Assembly: GCF_036320965.1 (NCBI RefSeq)
Contig: NC_092276.1
Location: 9,888,298 to 9,952,297 of the forward strand
Direction: 5' to 3'
DNA length: 64,000 nucleotides
Source: Panulirus ornatus
Taxonomy: Eukaryota; Arthropoda; Malacostraca; Decapoda; Palinuridae
The position numbers were made by a program, and so were the translations under genes. Positions 45,419 to 57,369 of this stretch are shown in pieces (within the stretch, counting starts at the first letter, position 1; each line of letters opens with the position of its first letter). The notes beneath the pieces were generated by a model. It had not been told where the DNA came from. It saw nothing but the letters and a program-made list of their open reading frames with translations, and did not search any database.

Positions 45419-45637
45419 ATCTACCACCTGCACATACATTTTAAGTCGGACGATCCCAAATATCCTACCACCTGCACATACATTTTAAGTCGGACGATCC
45501 CAAATATCCTACCACCTGCACATACATTTTAAGTCGGACGATCCCAAATATCCTACCACCTGCACATACATTTTAAGTCGGACGATCCCAAATATCCTAC
45601 CACCTGCACCTACATTTTAAGTCGGACGATCCCAAAA
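45419..45637. repeat. 44-bp minisatellite, ~5 copies
   Basis: Unit CTACCACCTGCACATACATT then TTAAGTCGGACGATCCCAAA then TATC. Nearly identical copies; the last differs at two positions (CACCTAC, AAAAATC). Confidence 0.95.
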
Positions 45638-45859
45638 ATCCATTGAAGCGTCTGGACTTTTGGTTCATTAATTACCGTTGGAAAGATCCGAATGATATCA
45701 GGAAGTGTTGATGCGAAAGAAGACGATCATATGACATTCTTGAAAAGTGAATTATATTAGTATTTTTTTTTGAACATTCACCAGCAACATGTCTATTCAA
45801 TCTAACTCTCATAACACGAATGGTTATTTTGTACGACACACTGACTATGTGGAGCACAT

Positions 45860-46285
45860 TGTGTGTGTGTGTGTGTGTGTGACCTAATTATCGCCAGATC
45901 TCGTGTGTGTGTTGCCTAACTATCGCCAAATCCCTCGTGTGTGTCACCTAACTATCGCCAGATCCATCGTGTGTTCCAGATCCCCCGTGTGTGTCACGTA
46001 ACTATCGCCAAATCCCTCGTGTGTGTGTGACCTAACTATCGCCAGATCCCTCGTGTGTGTGACCTAACTATCGCCAGATCGTGTGTGTGTGTGACCTAAC
46101 TATCGCCAGATCGTGTGTGTGTGTGACCTAACTATCGCCAGATCGTGTGTGTGTGTGACCTAACTATCGCCAGATCTCTCGTGAGTGTCACCTAACTATC
46201 GCCAGATCCCTCGTGTGTGTGTGACCTAACTATCGCCAGGTCCCTCGTGTGTGTGTGACCTAACTATCGCCAGGTCCCTCGTGAT
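45860..46285. repeat. ~34-bp minisatellite with internal (GT)n
   Basis: About 12 copies of ACCTAACTATCGCCAGATCC separated by a CTCGTGTGTGTGTG stretch of variable length. Units range from about 30 to 37 bp because the GT core expands and contracts. Confidence 0.9.
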
Positions 46286-46639
46286 CGCGTCAAAATGTTT
46301 AGTGAGCCGTGACCCCTATGAGGCAAACGCCTCGTTAGGCCAGATGGCAAGCCTGCCCAAGTTGGGTCTGGGGGAAAGAAGAGGAGTGGAATAGATATTA
46401 GAAATGGGTCGATGACATAGGCAGCAGGATAGAGAGAAGTGAAGAAAGGGGGGAGGGAATGGTAGAAAGAAACAATGATAAGAATGGGATAATATATAGG
46501 GTTGAGTGGGTGTATAGATGTGGATAGAGTGGAATGAGAAGGTGGATACATGTGGGTGAAGTGAGTGGATATGATGCAATTCATCTGTGATGCGAGTGTG
46601 AATTGTGAATCCATCCATGAACCGAGACCCGGACGAACC
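46286..46639. other. Unique sequence
   Basis: Nothing recognised. Confidence 0.5.
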
Positions 46640-47390
46640 CTAGCACCCGAAGAACCAAACCCCAGAGCCCAAGAATCTAAACCTTAAGCCTCGAACCCAA
46701 GAATTGAGCCCCACACCCCTCGAACCCGCAGAACAGAACCCAAGAACCGAGCCCCTGAAGCCAAGAACCGAACCCCCGAAACCACAAAATAGAACCCAAG
46801 AACCGAGCCCCTGAAGCCAAGAACCGAACCCTTGAACCCACAAAACAGTACCCAAGAACCGAGACCCTGAAGCCAAGAACCGAACCCCCGAAACCACAAA
46901 ATAGAACCCAAGAACCGAAGCCTTGAATCCAAGAACCAAACTCTCGAACCCACAAAACAGAACCCAAGAACCCAGACCCTGAATCCAAGAACCGAACCCC
47001 CGAACCCACAAAACAGAACCCAAGAACCGAGACCCTGAATCCAAGAACCGAACCCTTGAACCCACAAAACAAAACCCAAGAACCGAGACCCTGAATCCAA
47101 GAACCGAACCCTTGAACCCACAAAACAGAACCCAAGAACCGAGACCCTGAATCCAAGAACCGAACCCTTGAACCCACAAAACAGAACCCAAGAACCGAGA
47201 CCCTGAATCCAAGAACCGAATCCCCGAACTCACAAAACAGTACCCAAGAACCGAGACCCTGAATCCAAGAACCGAACCCTTGAACCCACAAAACAAAACC
47301 CAAGAACCGAGACCCTGAATCCAAGAACCGAATCCCCGAGCTTGCGAAACAGAACTGAAGAGTCGAGACCTTGAAACTCGAGACCCGAGT
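46640..47390. repeat. 56-bp minisatellite, ~13 copies
   Basis: Unit GAGACCCTGAATCCAAGAAC then CGAACCCTTGAACCCACAAA then ACAGAACCCAAGAACC. It is built from AACC(C/G)-AAGAACC subunits. As 56 is not a multiple of three, the frame rotates every unit, and all three minus-strand frames stay open for 145-218 codons with FLGSV/GSWIQGL phrases. These are not genes. Confidence 0.95.
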
Positions 47391-47668
47391 CTCTACGCAC
47401 CATTTTCCCCACCGAAGTTTTTTCTCGGAGGGGAAGCAACTCGCTTCCTGTTGATGACGTCGTCCCTCAACTTTATTTTCGATTTTTTTTACCCCCAGGA
47501 TGGTGATGTGATGTCGTCCTTGCTTCCTCCCCTTTAGTAAACCTCACTAGGAAGAAAAAAAAAAAGAAATGTCACGTGTGGCCCCTAATCAAGATTCTTT
47601 TTTTGTCCTACTTGGTCGGTCGGCCAAGGGAAGCTTGTCATTAGTGATTATAAAGATAATGGAGTAGC
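47391..47668. other. Unique sequence
   Basis: Nothing recognised (under 300 bp). Confidence 0.5.
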
Positions 47669-47671
47669 GAA

Positions 47672-47707
<36 letters not shown>

Positions 47708-48010
47708 TACACACACACCCACATGCACATACCCACATCCACGCACACACAAACATATTACATTCACACCCACACCCACATATACACCCACACACACACA
47801 CACACACACACATGTATACACACACACCCACATGCACATACCCACATCCACGCACACACAAACATATTACATTCACACCCACACCCACATATACACCCAC
47901 ACACACACACACACACACATGTATACACACACACCCACATGCACATACCCACATCCACGCACACACAAACATATTACATACACACCCACACCCACATATA
48001 CACCCACACA

Positions 48011-48058
<48 letters not shown>
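47672..48058. repeat. AC microsatellite with a 107-109-bp higher-order repeat, 3 copies
   Basis: The block CACATGTATACACACACACC...CATGCACATACCCACATCCACG...AACATATTACAT(T/A)CACACC repeats at about 47700, 47809 and 47916. Each block is separated by a pure AC stretch, and the region ends in a longer AC array (48010-48058). A whole compound microsatellite has been copied in tandem. Confidence 0.95.
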
Positions 48059-48062
<4 letters not shown>

Positions 48063-48510
48063 CTGTCGTGTACATAGGGCTGAAAGCAACTGTAACTAGT
48101 AATCTACCAACTTGTGATGTAACTTCACATAATTAGCATCGTTTCTGAGAATGATCAATTGCTGATCAATTCGAGTAAAGACGCTTAGAAAACTCTCGTG
48201 TATACGAGAGAGAATTGCCCCCTACGTCTCCGATTGATCAATCAAAGCTAATGACTATAAAGGTTGACAGATGATGATCGGTTTTGCAGAATGAGTGAGA
48301 GTTCTGTAATTAAACACGTGAGTTCTCTAATTACACACGTAACGAGTAGGAACTGTTTCCATTTATTCACATGGAAATCCCACCGCCAATAGGGAAAGTC
48401 TCCCCTCCATCGATCTCAGTAGACGCCAAAGATATTCTTGTGTGTTTAGTGTCACGTCGGAGATCCGTTTTACGTGTATGACACCTGGGGCTCATTCGTG
48501 TCTTCTGGTG
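48059..48510. other. Unique sequence with a small hairpin
   Basis: CTCTCGT-GTAT-ACGAGAG at about 48195-48212 forms a 7-bp stem with a 4-base loop. No coding signal. Confidence 0.5.
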
Positions 48511-48665
48511 TTCAGTGACCACCAGTGCTCAAGTGGCAAGTGGTAGTATTCAGTGGCCACCAGTGCTCAAGTGGTATGTGGTGGTGCTCAGTGACCACCA
48601 GTGCTCAAGTGGTGGTGTTCGGTGGCCACCAGTGCTCAAGTGACCCTTAGTACTCCAGTGGTGGT

Positions 48666-48667
<2 letters not shown>
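48511..48667. repeat. Degenerate minisatellite, CCACCAGTGCTCAAGTGG core
   Basis: Four copies at 30-48 bp spacing with variable GTGGTGGT filler, directly before a CT array. Confidence 0.85.
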
Positions 48668-48750
<83 letters not shown>

Positions 48751-48782
48751 CTCTCTCTCTATCTCTGAGTGAGTGAGTGAGT
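48667..48782. repeat. Compound (CT)n-(ATCT)n-(GAGT)n microsatellite
   Basis: CT array 48667-48734, ATCT/CTCT to about 48766, then TGAGTGAGTGAGTGAG to 48782. Confidence 0.95.
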
Positions 48783-48799
48783 GGCCACTCTGGGTTTCA

Positions 48800-48837
48800 A
48801 TGTAAAGTCACCCTACCAGGGTTCGATTCCGACCTAT

Positions 48838-48838
<1 letters not shown>
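48800..48838 (+). repeat. SINE-like B-box fragment
   Basis: CCAGGGTTCGATTCCGACC contains a perfect B box (GGTTCGATTCC) and is followed directly by (TA)n, as at the SINE of 27580. No A box is recognised. A truncated tRNA-derived SINE is the likeliest reading. Confidence 0.35.

Positions 48839-48887
<49 letters not shown>
48839..48887. repeat. (TA)n microsatellite
   Basis: About 49 bp of TA. Confidence 0.95.
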
Positions 48888-48891
<4 letters not shown>

Positions 48892-51800
48892 ACCGTGATA
48901 GCCAAAGTCCTTTTACCCCTACTGAGGTCAAATTCGGACATAACACGAAAACCAACTTTACAAGCATCCTCATCTCCCTTTTATCAATGTTGAATAAGTC
49001 GTCCCCTTTCCTCTTCTCCTCCTTCAAGTTTGGGAATGGCCCTGAGAGGCATTTATCATCGGCATTGCTTTGGTTTCCCCCCTCTAATGATGTGTCTAAT
49101 GGAGGAGACGATATTCTGGGTTTCGGAACACCAGATGACCTCAGTGAGACGTCCTAGGTCATCTGAAACGTGAGGGTGGCTCATTTCTCTCGAAGTCATC
49201 CTCAGCTTCCCACTGAAGAAATGCTGTTCGATCAACCCTTCGCGTAACACGCTGGGTTCTCACCTATAGCCAATTTAGGTTCAACATTTTTTTTCTTCAC
49301 TGCCAAAATGATTATCAGTCATCAAACGTCTCTTCTCGTGTCCATCATTTCGATGCAGTATAAGTTAATCGACTCTCAAAGTAGATGATATTCATAGATA
49401 CGCAGTGTCTACTTAGAAATGTTATGTTTCAGTCTCTTACGCTGTTCAATTCTTCATCGAAAGCTACGTAGTAATGCCAAAGAAAACATACAAGGAAACA
49501 ACTTACAAATACGTGTGTGTTTTGTTTTGCCACCTGCGACAAAGACACCAAGTCTCATTAGAATTACTGGGAAAGACAGACCTAAGTAATGGATCCTTCC
49601 CGAGTTCCTCCACCTTGGTATAATACATATTCTCGAGTCCCATTTGCAAGGCATTGCCATTTCTTTCCCTGAGCACGTACGTTAGAGACGAGAGCCAACA
49701 TCCATCCTGAGTAATCTCTCTCATCAGGTCTGAAAATAGCTTGTGGCGAAGACGTAAAATGGTGGGCACACGCTCTCTCTCTCTCTCTAAAAATATTTCG
49801 ACTAAAACGCTCCGAACAAGTTTGAATCTTCGACGCGTTCTGAAGCATTCGAAGCCGAACGCACTGGCGACATCAAAGATTCCATTGTGCCAGATACTGA
49901 TGATGGAAAAATAGTAGGAAAAATAGTAATATAGATCCTTAGGGATATTGCAAGCAGTCCTAAAGTAGAATCATTCTAAACCACGTAGCTGTCACGCAAG
50001 ATTAGTTCGGTTAAGCTTTCCTATGAGTTCGGTTCGATTAAGCTGCTCCGGTTCGGTTAACCCGAGACAAGGTGTAACTGAACCCTGGCACTGCAGTGAT
50101 CCTCACCTCTTCAGTTACTTTCTCTTCATCCAGCCGAGGCTCTGGTGTGGCCAACTGGTCATCTGTTGTACGACCGAAGAAGAATGGACTCCCACAATTT
50201 CTTGTTCTGCCACAGACGAGACTCCGTACTGCTGCTGGGTTAGGTGGGTGCCGACAAGACAAATGCCAGAGAGACTAGGTCTAGTATGAAAAGTATAAAA
50301 GAGAAACTTTTGTCGATTAAAAGGCAGAAACAGACGCGTAGCCCTCATCACAGTATAACTTTAGAGAGTTTGAGGTAGGGAGTGAGTGTGTGTGTGTGTG
50401 GGTTTGTGGAGCACATGCCAGGAACCCAACTGTACGTGAGGCAGAAGGAATACAGAGCAGCTTAGGCTAAAGAGGGAAACTCGACAGCTACTGTAATGGT
50501 AATATCTACCTTGTCGGTGATTAGCTGTGTCATGTACTACCATTGTCATTTGACAGCACGATGAATAGGTTGTTATACGTAGTGGTTATCTCAGACAGGG
50601 AGATGAGATTGAAGCTAACAAGCCTCCGGCCGCTGTGTCTAGAGAGCTGTGAAAAGACGTGATGTGTGAAGTTTCAGCCACTAGTTATACGAGACGGAAA
50701 AAAATCGAGGGATATATGAGGGAAATACGAATCATTTCAGTTCACCGAGAATAAACCACATGAAGCTGTGGGGTGGTGACATATTCACTAAGGTCCGATA
50801 AATTGAGGAGAAAGTAGTCAATTTTTTTTTACCTAGTTTGATAACATTGGCGTAGACAGTGGTAAGGATGTTCATCTTGGGGAAAATCAGATTCGCAAAG
50901 ATGGATGGAATCTCTCTTAGAGAGCCGAGGGACCAGTGGATAATTGAAGGACTGCAAAAGTTAATGCGGAACTATGGATTCTTACGTGGATCCCGAATGC
51001 CCAATTTATATGGTGATTAAATGGCAAGGGAGCCAGTCCCCCTTCGAAAACTGGAATGCAAATGGATTTCTGCGTGAGGGACAAAGGTGCGGACGCTGAT
51101 GAATACAGATGATCCAGTGTTAGTGTGAAGGTGGAGCACTATCCTCACCCTTCGACGAAGAAGAGATGATTTGATGTGGGGTGACGATGAGTGGAATCCT
51201 GAACATATGGCGCGTTGAACCGATCATTATATACCAGATATGCCACTCTACTTCGTATGATATATCGTGTTTGATAACTATATCCACGTTGCTTTCTAGT
51301 TCATCTCCTTCTCTTTGCCCGACCGTCCCCCCAAAAAAGTCTCTTATGAACTTCGATATTTTAAGCACTACTTCGAGGCTTGTAAGTTCTTGGATGGCGA
51401 CAGATTCCTTCGAGTTCGAGTTCTCCAGGGGGAGTTCGATGTTTTGCCTCTCATCCACGGAGCTACGGAGACCCTCTGCGTGTGAGTCGATGCTTACCAT
51501 GACCCCCCCTAAATACCCCTGATGATGTAAACAAACAGAGGCATTGGGTGGGAGGGTGGGTGTACATTTCCCTACAAGTTAGCAGCTTGGCTGCTGGACA
51601 ATATCTCTATTGGTTACTTGCTATTTCAACTTGGTCCCTCCATTCCGAATCCCTTATGTTGCTTTAAATGCCAGAGGTTTGGCCGCATAAGAGCTTTAGA
51701 ATAGATATGGTCTGGATTCTCAGCCATTTCTGTGTTTCCTCTTTGGGTACGTGTTCTTTGAGGCCTTGTTTTACTATAGACGAAAATGATTGTGTTGGCT

Positions 51801-52140
51801 CATGGCAGACATCGAACGACCTCTTTGGAATCCTTCTCACGACCCTCAGCTTGAGAAACCATCATTGACTTTGTTCTTTTAAAACGCATTTCTTCCTCCT
51901 TTCAAAGTTCTGAGCTTCGTAACCCTCCTCCCTCAACCTTTCCCTCCGTCAGACTGTAATTGCCAGTTGGTAGTCCATCACCCAATTGGTACTCACTCTC
52001 TCTCTCTCTCCAGTGGCCATTTATAATGTGGTTTGGACCAACTCAACATTTGGAGTACCAGCGTTGCACAGAGCGATCGAGATAGATTGATAGTCTATAT
52101 ATATCTTTTCTATTCGTACGTGCTCGCAATTTCTTTCTTT
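48888..52140. other. Long stretch without arrays or recognised genes
   Basis: 3.2 kb with only small GT (50386-50400) and CT runs. Open frames of 80-126 codons exist on both strands, the longest at 51120-51500 (minus, 126 codons; acidic, reading SVDERQNIELPLENSNSKES in part) and 51181-51522 (plus, 113 codons), which overlap each other. None has a recognised motif. If host exons are present in this window they could lie here, but sequence alone does not show them. Confidence 0.4.
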
Positions 52141-52379
52141 TTTTTTTCGCGTGAGCGAGGTAGCGTCGAGATCAGATGACGGAGCCTTAGAGGGGAAAAA
52201 AAACTCCTCGCTTGGCCCCTTGCTCTGTTCCTTCCATTTGGAAAGTAATACAAGGTAGGGAGGATTTCCACTAGCCCCCTAGTCTTCCCCCCCCCCCAGC
52301 TCCCTCCCCATTTAGTCGCCTTCTAAGACACGCAGGGAATACGTGGGCAGTGTTCTTTCTCCCCTATCTCCAGGGATAG

Positions 52380-52380
<1 letters not shown>
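52141..52380 (-). mobile_element. Non-autonomous LINE-derived element (head-to-tail), copy 3
   Basis: Minus-strand orientation: starts at 52380 with TATCCCTGGAGATAGGGGAG and ends near 52149 with CGCTACCTCGCTCACGCG. It has the same head-tail structure as 38717-38968, a 13-base C run in the middle and a T run at its far end. An AC array (not TA) lies at its head. Confidence 0.85.

Positions 52381-52381
<1 letters not shown>

Positions 52382-52420
<39 letters not shown>
52382..52420. repeat. (AC)n microsatellite
   Basis: About 39 bp of AC. Confidence 0.95.
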
Positions 52421-52422
<2 letters not shown>

Positions 52423-52508
52423 AATGCATATCATCGTTCATATAAACACCTACGTATCGAACCCCTTTGTATCTATCATCTTTACGAAATGCACCACATG
52501 GAAAATGC

Positions 52509-52650
52509 ACAGACAAAATAAGAAAATTTATCTTGATATAAAATGTACAGACAAAATAAGAAAATTTATCTTGATACAAAATGTACAGACAAAATAAGAA
52601 AATTTATCTTGATACAAAATGTACAGATAAAATAAGAAGATGATATTGAT
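52509..52650. repeat. 38-bp minisatellite, ~3.7 copies
   Basis: Unit ACAGACAAAATAAGAAAATT then TATCTTGATACAAAATGT; copies nearly identical. Confidence 0.93.
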
Positions 52651-53260
<610 letters not shown>

Positions 53261-53263
<3 letters not shown>

Positions 53264-53560
53264 GTGAACACGACGTCCCCCCGCGGCTGTAACTGCCCTT
53301 CAACAACAATTTGACGATTGGTGTTTTTTTTTTTGTCTATATCATCAAAGTGACCCCACAACATGACCCGAGAGTGGCGTATGCAGGATTCAATCTTCAA
53401 CGTAATTATAGCCGGACAGGTATGATTATAACCCTAACCCCTCCTCTACAAGCCCTAGGTGATTATAAATGAGTATATTATTCATATAATCAATGCTTAC
53501 ACAGCCCCAGAATCTCTTTAATGTTGGGAGGACGATCCAGTAGCGACTGCACTTGAAGTT
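53261..53560. other. Unique sequence
   Basis: Nothing recognised. Confidence 0.5.
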
Positions 53561-53882
53561 GAAGCTATGGAGAGATGGACTCATTTGAACCGAGAAGTTC
53601 CTCCGGAGCGATGTGGTATAGAGGGAGCGACGTTCTGGCTATGGACCGAATCAGGGCGTGTATTATGTGTGTGACAGCCTGGGGGAAAACCATAGAAAGG
53701 TCTATGGGGGTCTTATTGTAGATAGGGGCCTGTAGGTCCAGTGCATTATACATGACAGCTAGAGAGTGAATGGGAGTAAATGAGGCCTTTTCTTCCTCTG
53801 TTCTTGGCGCTACCTCGCAAACGCAAGAAACGGCGAACAAGTATGAGGGAAAATGTATACATATGAGTACTGCATCACTGAA

Positions 53883-53883
<1 letters not shown>
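53561..53883 (+). mobile_element. 5'-truncated LINE, 3' tail only
   Basis: Matches the LINE tail (22243-22473) through GATGTGGTATA, GAATCAGGGCGTGT, and GGGGAAAACCATAGAAAG, then carries CATGACAGCTAGAGAGTGAA (also present in the fragment at 13921), and ends GGCGCTACCTCGCAAACGCA followed by (TA)n. Extreme 5' truncation is typical of LINE insertions. No coding part remains except perhaps the last few codons near 53550. Confidence 0.8.

Positions 53884-53942
<59 letters not shown>
53884..53942. repeat. (TA)n microsatellite
   Basis: About 59 bp of TA at the LINE 3' end. Confidence 0.95.
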
Positions 53943-53945
<3 letters not shown>

Positions 53946-54167
53946 TATAATACATACATACATATATACATATACATATTTCTAGTGGGTAATATAATAC
54001 CCTGTTTTTTCTATGGCTTGTAACTTAAATCAGTATTATTCTTACACCAAGATATCATTACCGAATTCAGTATTTTGGGGGTAACTTTCCACATTTGTAC
54101 AGTACAATCAACGTCCAAGGCATTATTGAAAAGAAAAATGTTGTTGCAATCCATTACGTAGGACTGA

Positions 54168-54322
54168 TGACGTCACCTCTGACGTCACGGTTCCACCCGG
54201 TAAGCCACTCTGACGTCACGCGCCCGATACACCTGTCGTGGGTTGAGTGGGCGAACGAAAGGTCATGTGGCGAGGGTTCCCTCGCGCTGGGTCACTCCTT
54301 CAAAAGACCAGAGGGCGATTGG
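54168..54322. promoter_or_regulatory. CRE cluster with CCAAT box, candidate promoter or enhancer
   Basis: Three perfect palindromic cAMP-response elements TGACGTCA at 54168-54175, 54180-54187 and 54211-54218. Downstream are a nuclear-receptor half-site with E-box (AGGTCATGTG, about 54261-54270) and an inverted CCAAT box (ATTGG, 54318-54322). Each octamer is expected about once per 65 kb by chance, so three within 51 bp is very unlikely without selection or duplication. The flanks of the three sites differ (ATGACGTCACC, CTGACGTCACGG, CTGACGTCACGC), though the second and third share CTGACGTCACG, so local duplication is possible. CREB/ATF-family factors bind this site. No transcribed gene could be attached on either side. 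Confidence 0.55.
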
Positions 54323-54345
54323 CTAGGTCACCGTATGTTGTGGTG

Positions 54346-54775
54346 AACTCAACAATTAAAGAAAAAGCAATCATCATAAACTCACTTTTATTTTCTTTAA
54401 AGATTTTACGAAGTAATAATTATAAACTCGCTTTTTTTTAAAGAGAGAGAGAGACAGACAGACAGAAAAAGAGAAGAAACACACCTGAATAAGTCACACA
54501 CTGTGGTTTGCCTCACGTGAAACTCGGCAGTGCACGGGTAAACCCTCTCTCTCTCTCCCTCCCCATGTGACCCAGCTATTATTCCCCGAGCTGTGACGAT
54601 TTTAGAAGAAACTGATGCATCCCAGCGTTCGCCAGCAGCCAGCAGCTCCCCAGTGCGCTGTAATCCTGTTCGCTGAGCTGTACTCCATTTACGCAAAACT
54701 TCTTGCTGGCGCATGAAGTTGTGAGGGACCTCCCTCTTGCTGCTTTGAGCCTGGTGTTTGTGTGTGTGTGGGGCT

Positions 54776-54782
<7 letters not shown>
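54346..54782. other. Unique sequence
   Basis: Nothing recognised. Confidence 0.5.

Positions 54783-54850
<68 letters not shown>
54783..54850. repeat. (TA)n microsatellite
   Basis: About 68 bp of TA. Confidence 0.95.
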
Positions 54851-54852
<2 letters not shown>

Positions 54853-55065
54853 TAATCACACACACAGTCTCAAGGCTCTTCGTGCCCTCGACATAACAGG
54901 GACAACAAAGACACAGAACAAATAATACTCAGTTGCCTTTCATCGCTCCCACACAGACGCGTTCACCTCACCGCCCATGATGACCCCAAGGAGAGAATGA
55001 AGAAAAAATGTAATTCTTTCAAGGAAATATGTTCTGAGGCTTCCATGGCCTTATGTCGCTGCTAG

Positions 55066-55690
55066 CCAACACTAGTTCACTTCCAGACACGAACCTCCAA
55101 TGTTCTCAACGTTAGTTCACTTCCAGAGACGAACCTTCAATTTTCCCGACACAAGTTCACTTCTAGAGACGACCCTTCAGTGTTGCCAACATTAGTTCAC
55201 ATCCAGACACGAACCTTCACTCTTGCCAACACTAGTTCACTTCAGGAGACGAATCTTTAATGTTGCCAACACTAGTTCACTTCCAGACACGAACCTTCAC
55301 TCTTGCCAACACTAGTTCACTTCCAGACACGAACCTTCACTCTTGCCAACACTAGTTCACTTCCAGACACGAACCTTCACTCTTGCCAACACTAGTTCAC
55401 TTCCAGACACGAACCTTCACTCTTGCCAACACTAGTTCACTTCCAGACACGAACCTTCACTCTTGCCAACACTAGTTCACTTCCAGACACGAACCTTCAC
55501 TCTTGCCAACACTAGTTCACTTCCAGACACGAACCTTCACTCTTGCCAACACTAGTTCACTTCCAGACACGAACCTTCACTCTTGCCAACACTAGTTCAC
55601 TTCCAGACACGAACCTTCACTCTTGCCAACACTAGTTCACTTCCAGACACGAACCTTCACTCTTGCCAACACTAGTTCACTTCCAGAGAC
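55066..55690. repeat. 40-bp minisatellite, ~15.5 copies
   Basis: Unit ACTAGTTCACTTCCAGACAC then GAACCTTCACTCTTGCCAAC. The first five copies (to about 55265) carry many changes, whereas the next ten are essentially identical, showing recent expansion from one end. The unit contains a SpeI-type ACTAGT palindrome. Confidence 0.97.
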
Positions 55691-56150
55691 GTTGGGTGTT
55701 CTCCTTTGCTGCCATAAGCTTTCGCATCGAGATTTCTTTTTGATAAATCTGGAAAGACAATCCGCTTTTCAGATTATTCCCGTCCCAACCATTGGTCTTT
55801 TAGGCTTTTACTTCCTCATTTTTCCCGCTCGGACTTTCACCAATTAGAATTTAATGGGTGTCCATGCACTATAGATAAGGATGTACCACAAAGATTAGGT
55901 TTTCTTCTCTGGCAGTGACTTAAGCTACATTCGTAGATCAAAGATTTTTTTTTTTCAGTGTTTCCAGCACACGCTGTGCTCAGAGGTATTGTCAAAAGCC
56001 TACGTTGCTTTGTCGCATAGCAGGTCAGAGTTGAGTATTGACCAGGCGTCATGGGTAAAGTTATTGCATTTTGCGTAAGACGTAAATTTTACCTCATAGT
56101 CTTAATCTAAGGAAAGACGAAACCCAGATAGATGGCAGGAAGCTCCATCT
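55691..56150. other. Unique sequence
   Basis: Nothing recognised. Confidence 0.5.
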
Positions 56151-56310
56151 TTACCAAATGGCGTCCTAGCTACGTCTCTTCGTCGTATATCAACCGACAA
56201 TTATATTTCTTTCTTGTATCTCCCCTGATGATGTGATTATTACAAGAAAGTGCCCTTGGGAACTTATCGTGCTTCATTTCCCCGTGGATTCATTGGAAAG
56301 GCTTGATAGA
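56151..56310 (+). repeat. Dispersed family B element
   Basis: Starts TTACCAAATGGCGTCCTAGC and contains GATGATGTGATTATTAC and GTGCCCTTGGGAACTTATCG, closely related to 22569-22751. It has no TA array at its end, unlike the other three copies. Confidence 0.75.
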
Positions 56311-56930
56311 GGTCTGTGGCGACAGTTACCAGCTGGAAGACATTAACGGTGTCAGTTGTGTAATGAACTACACCTGGTTTGTTCAGTCATTGTTCACTTG
56401 AGAGTAATGCCTTATGTGCACACACCTGAGCCAGTCTACCTTCCTCATATCTGGCTTTATACTACACAGTCAATGGCTGACGACACCGTAATGGCGTTCG
56501 CGCACTGTAGTCGCATTCATGAATCGGGAGATTACTTAACTCGCAAACTGATTCTAAAAGAACACACTTTCTTCTCTTAGTAATGTACGGGAATTTAACT
56601 CTACTGCTAACCTTTTCAGATGGGAGATATCTTTCAAACCACATTTCTGAAACGATGATTTAATGTTTAAACCTGCTCTCTCTTTCCCATTATTTTTCCC
56701 CCCCCTCTTTCCTATGTCCTCTCAACGCATTTTTCCCTTTCTTATGTACAGCACCTTCTTCTTCTTCCCTCATGAGATCCTAGAACTGGCATTTTCCCCT
56801 TCCTTGCGTAGAGTACTGGCCCTCCCTCCTTCCCTCCTTCTCTTCTCTCCAGCACCCCTAAAGGCCCTCTTGCCCTAGTTTGTTTCTGACATACCCACGT
56901 CTGAGGCCGCGCCCGCCCACACTAACTGAC
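56311..56930. other. Unique sequence
   Basis: Pyrimidine-rich between 56670 and 56880. Nothing recognised. Confidence 0.5.
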
Positions 56931-56962
56931 AACCAATATGTGCCTCAAGGCACATATTGGTT
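56931..56962. repeat. Perfect 15-bp inverted repeat (hairpin)
   Basis: AACCAATATGTGCCT, a 2-base spacer CA, then the exact reverse complement AGGCACATATTGGTT. It would form a 15-bp stem. There is no T-run after it, and it is too short for a typical microRNA precursor. The left arm contains CCAAT, so the two arms place two CCAAT boxes head to head. Confidence 0.92.
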
Positions 56963-57292
56963 CCGCCACTGCACGGCAGCCTCAAGTCGTCAGCCCTGTG
57001 ATCTTTTCCCCCAGCAAACGCAACTTTTACAGAACTGGAAGATGAGAGATGTCATGGCCTGCTTGAGGAGCGCTGGATAGACCACAAGTCTTTTGATGTG
57101 GTATTATCCCATGAGGAGGCGGAGGTGGAGGAGGTGGTGGGGTCGTGTCTCCCTTAATGGAAGAGCCAATCCCACTGGTTCCTGACGGTGAAGTAAGGAC
57201 CAAATGCTTTTGCCTCGCTGTTCCTAACATTAGATCTGTGAAAGGTGGTGTATTTATGCTGTTTCTCGTCCACAGTCATGGAAGAAATATCA

Positions 57293-57297
<5 letters not shown>
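56963..57297. other. Unique sequence
   Basis: GGAGGTGGAGGAGG tract at 57115-57145. Nothing else. Confidence 0.5.

Positions 57298-57362
<65 letters not shown>
57298..57362. repeat. (TA)n microsatellite
   Basis: About 65 bp of TA. Confidence 0.95.

Positions 57363-57369
<7 letters not shown>

Noticed and set aside
46640..47324. Three overlapping minus-strand frames of 145-218 codons with FGSWIQGLGSW-type repeats
   Set aside because: They follow from a 56-bp stop-free unit read in all three phases; no start context or flanking coding signal.
51120..51522. Opposing frames of 126 (minus) and 113 (plus) codons as a possible host exon
   Set aside because: No recognised motif, no convincing splice signals, and both strands are equally open.
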